Position numbers and translations under genes: made by a program | Shown here: piece after piece, positions 60,248 through 64,000 of the stretch | Numbering within the stretch: the first letter of the stretch is position 1 | How the letters are laid out: every line of letters begins with the position of its first letter | The notes under the pieces: generated by a model | Seen by the model: only the letters and a program-made list of their open reading frames with translations | Database searches by the model: none | Told to the model about the DNA's origin: nothing | NCBI GenBank assembly: GCA_026545225.1 | Contig: CM048850.1 | Coordinates: 26,527,797 to 26,591,796, forward strand | Length of the DNA stretch: 64,000 bases | DNA from: Cornus controversa | Taxonomy: Eukaryota; Streptophyta; Magnoliopsida; Cornales; Cornaceae | Direction: 5' to 3'

Positions 60248-60982
60248 AATTTCTCCCTTTGGCAATTTCGTGACAAAACCACATAGACAATTATAACCTA
60301 ACCCATTGGAAAAATTAGATTACAATATTGCCCAAAAATACATAGAAATAAAGAACTGATCAACAAAAGTTTCACTTGTGTGTTCAAGACGGTTAGAATA
60401 AAAACCTGTTGTACCTGCACATCCTTTAAACAACACAACCTGTGAAAAGCTTAATAAAGAAATATAATCACAATTCTGTAATACTCAAATCTGTAATGCT
60501 CCCCCTTAATCACCCAAGTAAAAATATCTGATATTAATATATCTCCCCCTTTGTCAAAGAATCTCATATCATATAACAATATCATCTTCCCCTTTTGGAA
60601 CAAATTGACAAAGAAATACCCAAGAGATTTATATAAACAGATAAATCATGAAACACATAGAGAGATTAAGATAATAATGAAACAAAAATAATCATCATCA
60701 CTGATCAAATAAATATCCAAAACATAACAAAAATAAATATCTAGACATTAAAGATAAAGAAATCAACAACAGTCTAGAACAAAAGATATCAAGACCTAAA
60801 GTCTAAGTCTAGTCAGCCTCATCAGCAGACTCATCAGAAACAGCAGGGTCAAGCTTGTCAATCCTAGCATGTAAGCGATCGAACCCTTGCTGAATTAACC
60901 TGAGAACTTGGTTCATCTGATTGGTCGTCACTGGTGTGTTAGTCGCAGGAAGATGGAAAACTCCACGACCCCCAGACACAGC

Positions 60983-61678
60983 CTATCCAGCTCCTTGACT
61001 GAGCTCATAGGCCTTTCTATCCTTCTCCTTCTTATTTACCGATGGAGTAATTGATGTGGCATCAATCATCCCTTTCGGTTTCTCAATATCAGCTCTCTCT
61101 GGAATACGAACCCTAGCATCCCTCAAAATAGCCATCACTATCTGTGGAAAAGGTAATGCTGATGAAGACCTAGAATGTCGAGTGGCTAAGATCATGATAC
61201 ACATGATTGTTGCAGGAAGATTGATCGGATCTCCTCGAACAATGTGATAGAGAATCTTAGCTCGACTCTTAATCAAATTACCCTTGTGGTTATGAGGATC
61301 TAAATTGTATGATACTATCAAGTTCAATGCCGAGACCTCATCGGTAAGGTAGAGTGAAGGCAACCTATCTACTAGCCGTGGGGCTTCGGGTATGCACAAC
61401 TCCCTAATCATATCATCCATGCTCGGTCTATTTGGATTCTCAACTTGATATGGCAAAACAATGCCATCTTCATTCTCTGCAATACCCAAAATATGGGCAA
61501 TTATGTCCTTGGTGACCTTAACACGAACGCCATAACACTTTGTCACAAACATTAGGTCGTCTAAGCTTGATGTAATCATATTGCCATAAAAAAATCTATC
61601 CATGTCGGGCCTTATTATCTCTCTAAGATCACAAAGAGACTCCCAACCATTGTCTTCAAAATATTGCACATAATTCAT
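60983..61678 (-). CDS. ORF resembling the plant 'putative transposon protein' family (231 codons)
   Basis: Begins NYVQYFEDNGWESLCDLREI, then FFYGNMITSSLDDLMFVTKC, GVRVKVTKDIIAHILGI, a Pro-rich loop, then NLIKSRAKILYHIVRGDPIN and FPQIVMAILRDARV. The order (an FxxxGWE start, an FYxN motif, a 'V..GV.V..T...I..ILGI' block, and a helical end) recalls the uncharacterised plant transposon-associated domain often annotated Transposase_32 / putative plant transposon protein. I have no alignment to prove it. It sits where pol is expected, in the gag-to-LTR interval of a copia element, and more text of the same ORF type lies just upstream (to about 62000). Role unknown; treated as part of a broken element. 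Confidence 0.5.
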   Translation of the reverse strand: MNYVQYFEDNGWESLCDLREIIRPDMDRFFYGNMITSSLDDLMFVTKCYGVRVKVTKDIIAHILGIAENEDGIVLPYQVENPNRPSMDDMIRELCIPEAPRLVDRLPSLYLTDEVSALNLIVSYNLDPHNHKGNLIKSRAKILYHIVRGDPINLPATIMCIMILATRHSRSSSALPFPQIVMAILRDARVRIPERADIEKPKGMIDATSITPSVNKKEKDRKAYELSQGAG

Positions 61679-62179
61679 CTCCCATTTGCGCTTGATTATC
61701 GCAAGATTGACTCACCTTTCAATCCTCATAGCCCGGCACCCTATGACATTCACAAAATTATTGAAATTGAACTCATCTTCAAACATGTCTTAGGTGAATA
61801 CAATTCAATTTTCATCACTGGTAGACGCCTCAGTACGTCCCCTCTTTCGTGCCATAAGAACCACCACAAAAAGGAACAAGGAATAGAGTCAAAAGTTCCA
61901 TTGGGGCTTTTTGTCGAACATCTTGTGTGCAAGTCTTTAAACCTCATATTAAGAATTTTTGTTTGCACAATAACACCCAAATCACAAATAATCAATACAA
62001 CACTCCAAAAGTTCAATCTCAATCCACCAATCAATCACACAATCAAAAGCAATGTAGAAGAAGAGAATGTATGTGAGTTGGTGAGTGTTTAGAGAGTTAG
62101 ATTGAGAGTGAAAGTGTGTGAGGTGCGAATGAGTGAGTGAGGGACTTAAGGCACCACAGCGCGCGCGAATTTTCAAAAA

Positions 62180-62310
62180 TCTGGCCATCCGATAAGTGCG
62201 ACCAGTCCTCATATTTGGGGACCGGTCCAACTTCTTTCGGTTCCTCAGAACCTGCAGAAGTGCGACGGGTGCTCAATAATTGGGACCGGTCCAACTTTGT
62301 GAATTTTGAA
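62180..62310. repeat. ACCGGTCC palindromic motif tract
   Basis: GCGACCAGTCCTCATATTTG, GGACCGGTCCAACTTC, GCGACGGGTGCTC and GGGACCGGTCCAACTTTG at intervals of about 20-50 bases, between gag and the downstream ORF. Confidence 0.75.
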
Positions 62311-62516
62311 AAATAACACTTTAGACCTCTAATTCACCAAATATACCTCATCTCAACTTGATCTATCAATTAAGCACACAAAGTATGAAAAATAAACACA
62401 GAATAAAAAAAACATATTTTTGGATTTTTGAGAATTTTTCAAGAAAAAAATAAAACATAAAACATGAATAATCTCATGAAGATAATCTGTCCAGAAGTAA
62501 AAGTAATTAATTTCTC

Positions 62517-63975
62517 TTATAATTTTCTCAATTCAGGCTCAAGAAAATTAATTCTAGCAATAAGAACATCTTTAACAGATATAGCTTGACTTACCTCACT
62601 TTCAATAAACTTGACTTTGCCTTGAAGATTCAGAATTTCTGTTTTACTTTCTTCAATCAACTTCACTTGATCTTCATTCTTTTTCTTCAAAGTCTCTTTC
62701 TCAGATTTTTCTTGCTTCAGCTTCTCAAATTTTTTATTATAAGCTTCCAGCAATTTCTCAAAGAGTTCTAGCAGCTTGCTTTCACATGGCTCTACATCAG
62801 ACTGCTCAACTTCTGAATCATCAGACCCTACTTGACTGAGAGTAGTGTATATCTCTATTTCACCTACATCAGAAGAAGAATCATTAGTAGTATCACCATT
62901 CAATAAAGCAACAAAAATAAGAGAATCATTCTCAATAGAAGAATCACTATCAGAGTTAGAAGATTCAGACTAAAAAGTAATAGCTTTCATGACTTTCTTG
63001 TTTAAACTTTTCTTTCCACTAAAGCTATTTTTCTTAGGACTTGGACATTGATTAGAGGTATGACCTTTACCACCACATATCCAACAAGTGAGTTCAGTTT
63101 CCCTAGAGTCATCTTCTTTCTCTTTCTTTTCCTTACCTTTGGATGATGAACTTTGATTCCGGAATTTAGAAGGATTTTACCTTTTTCATATTCAGGAATC
63201 TTTCTAAATTTCCTAGCAAGGAGTGCAACATCATTGTCTGAATCATATTCAAACCTTTCAATTTTTTCAACTTTAGATTTTGAAGAATTTGAACCATTTG
63301 ACAAACTTGAAGACTTTGAAGTCTTTGAGGTTTTTAAAGCCAAATTTTTTGATTTCTGAAGCTTTGGATATTTCATCTCAAAAGTTTGAATTGATCCAAC
63401 TAACTCAGCCACTTCCATTGAATCTACATCTCTACTCTCATCCAAGGCTTCCAACTTAGCTTGGAACCTATTAGGCAATGATCTCATAATTTTTCTAATA
63501 ATCTGGAAAAAAAAAGAATTTTCTGACCAAGGTTAGCACTACTTTGAACAATGTCATTAAGTCTAGAATAAAAATCAGAAAACATCTCATCTTCATCCAT
63601 TCTAATTGTTTCAAATTTAGTGGCAAGCATTTATAACTTAAATCTCCTTACCTTGGTGGTACCCTTATGAGTTACCTGTAAAATATCTCATGCTTCTTTC
63701 GAAGTGGAACAAGCAGAGATTCTAGCAAATTCAGAAGGAACAACAGAATTAAATATAGCATATAAACCCTTGTTGTTATTATTAGCATCTTCATGTTCAG
63801 CATTAGACCATGTTGCTTTGTCCTTCTCTACAGTCACAGTAGCATCACCATCACCAGTGGAAGTGGTAGGAAATTTATAACCATTCTCTACAGCCATCCA
63901 AACTCTCTCTCCTTGAGATTTTAAAAAAGCTTTCATGCGAGACTTCCAGAAAGTATAATTTGAACCATCAAACAA
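62517..63975 (-). pseudogene. gag region of the copia SIRE-like element
   Basis: The N-terminus at 63975 reads FDGSNYTFWKSRMKAFLKSQ, the standard copia gag (UBN2-type) start. 63487-63380 has RSLPNRFQAKLEALDESRDV. A CCHC knuckle CWICGGKGHTSNQC is encoded around 63045-63090. The C-terminal part (62903-62517) is a long charged coiled coil (KLLELFEKLLEAYNKKFEKL), a feature of SIRE-type gag. The region is broken into several pieces. Confidence 0.8.
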
Positions 63976-64000
63976 AGGAGTTCACTGAATCGATCCACCC

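Larger units (their letters stand above)
59079..64000 (-). mobile_element. Ty1/copia SIRE-like element, 3' part, pol-less and broken
   Basis: From right to left: a copia gag region (63975-62517), a palindrome-motif spacer (62180-62310), a separate ORF (61678-60983), a non-coding stretch (60248-60980) and the 3' LTR. The 5' LTR lies beyond the window. No protease, integrase, RT or RNase H is found between gag and the LTR, so this copy was non-autonomous. Several disruptions are present in gag. Confidence 0.7.

Overview
The window looks like nuclear DNA from a flowering plant, most likely a eudicot. It is AT-rich, has one interrupted host gene with short GT-AG introns at its left edge, and is otherwise almost wholly made of transposable elements of typical plant families: Ty3/gypsy Tat-like and Athila-like, Ty1/copia SIRE-like, CACTA, hAT and Mutator-like MITEs. 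There is no bacterial-style gene organisation, no rRNA and no CRISPR array. I cannot name the species from the sequence.

Layout. 1-2041: five exons of an aldo-keto reductase gene whose 5' part lies outside the window; it carries two frame errors and is probably a pseudogene. 2317-2681: a CACTA transposon end with eight hairpins. 2690-4030: probable old copia LTR with a palindrome-rich tract. 4550-7935: a heavily decayed Tat/Ogre-like gypsy fossil on the + strand. 8386-16290: a mosaic of small repeats, comprising CT-rich leader-like duplications, a 1.35-kb foldback element made of nested tandem repeats, a possible 61-residue small gene (10762-10947), a perfect 281-bp MITE, two further MITEs and a 122-bp minisatellite.

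17165-35812 is a tandem array of a short non-autonomous LTR element on the minus strand (LTR, internal, LTR, internal, LTR), with an Athila-like element of 9.85 kb (21256-31107) inserted in the middle LTR. 35813-45240 is a pair of copia LTR pieces facing each other. The first is split by a young gag-only Athila-like element (35997-43399) with a perfect 5-bp target duplication.

45248-58900 is a local segmental duplication zone in which one module recurs in three or four partial copies. These copies carry tRNA-like sequences, a hAT MITE (8-bp target duplication) and a 1.2-kb Mutator-like element (9-bp target duplication, with its empty site preserved in a sister copy). 59079-64000 is the 3' half of a copia SIRE-like element on the minus strand, with a gag region and, where pol would be expected, an ORF resembling the plant 'putative transposon protein' family.

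No gene pathway can be reconstructed because there is essentially one host gene. The most interesting signals are structural: nested insertions with readable order, shared-LTR tandem arrays, gag-only elements, and short palindrome arrays of the same design recurring in unrelated LTR elements.
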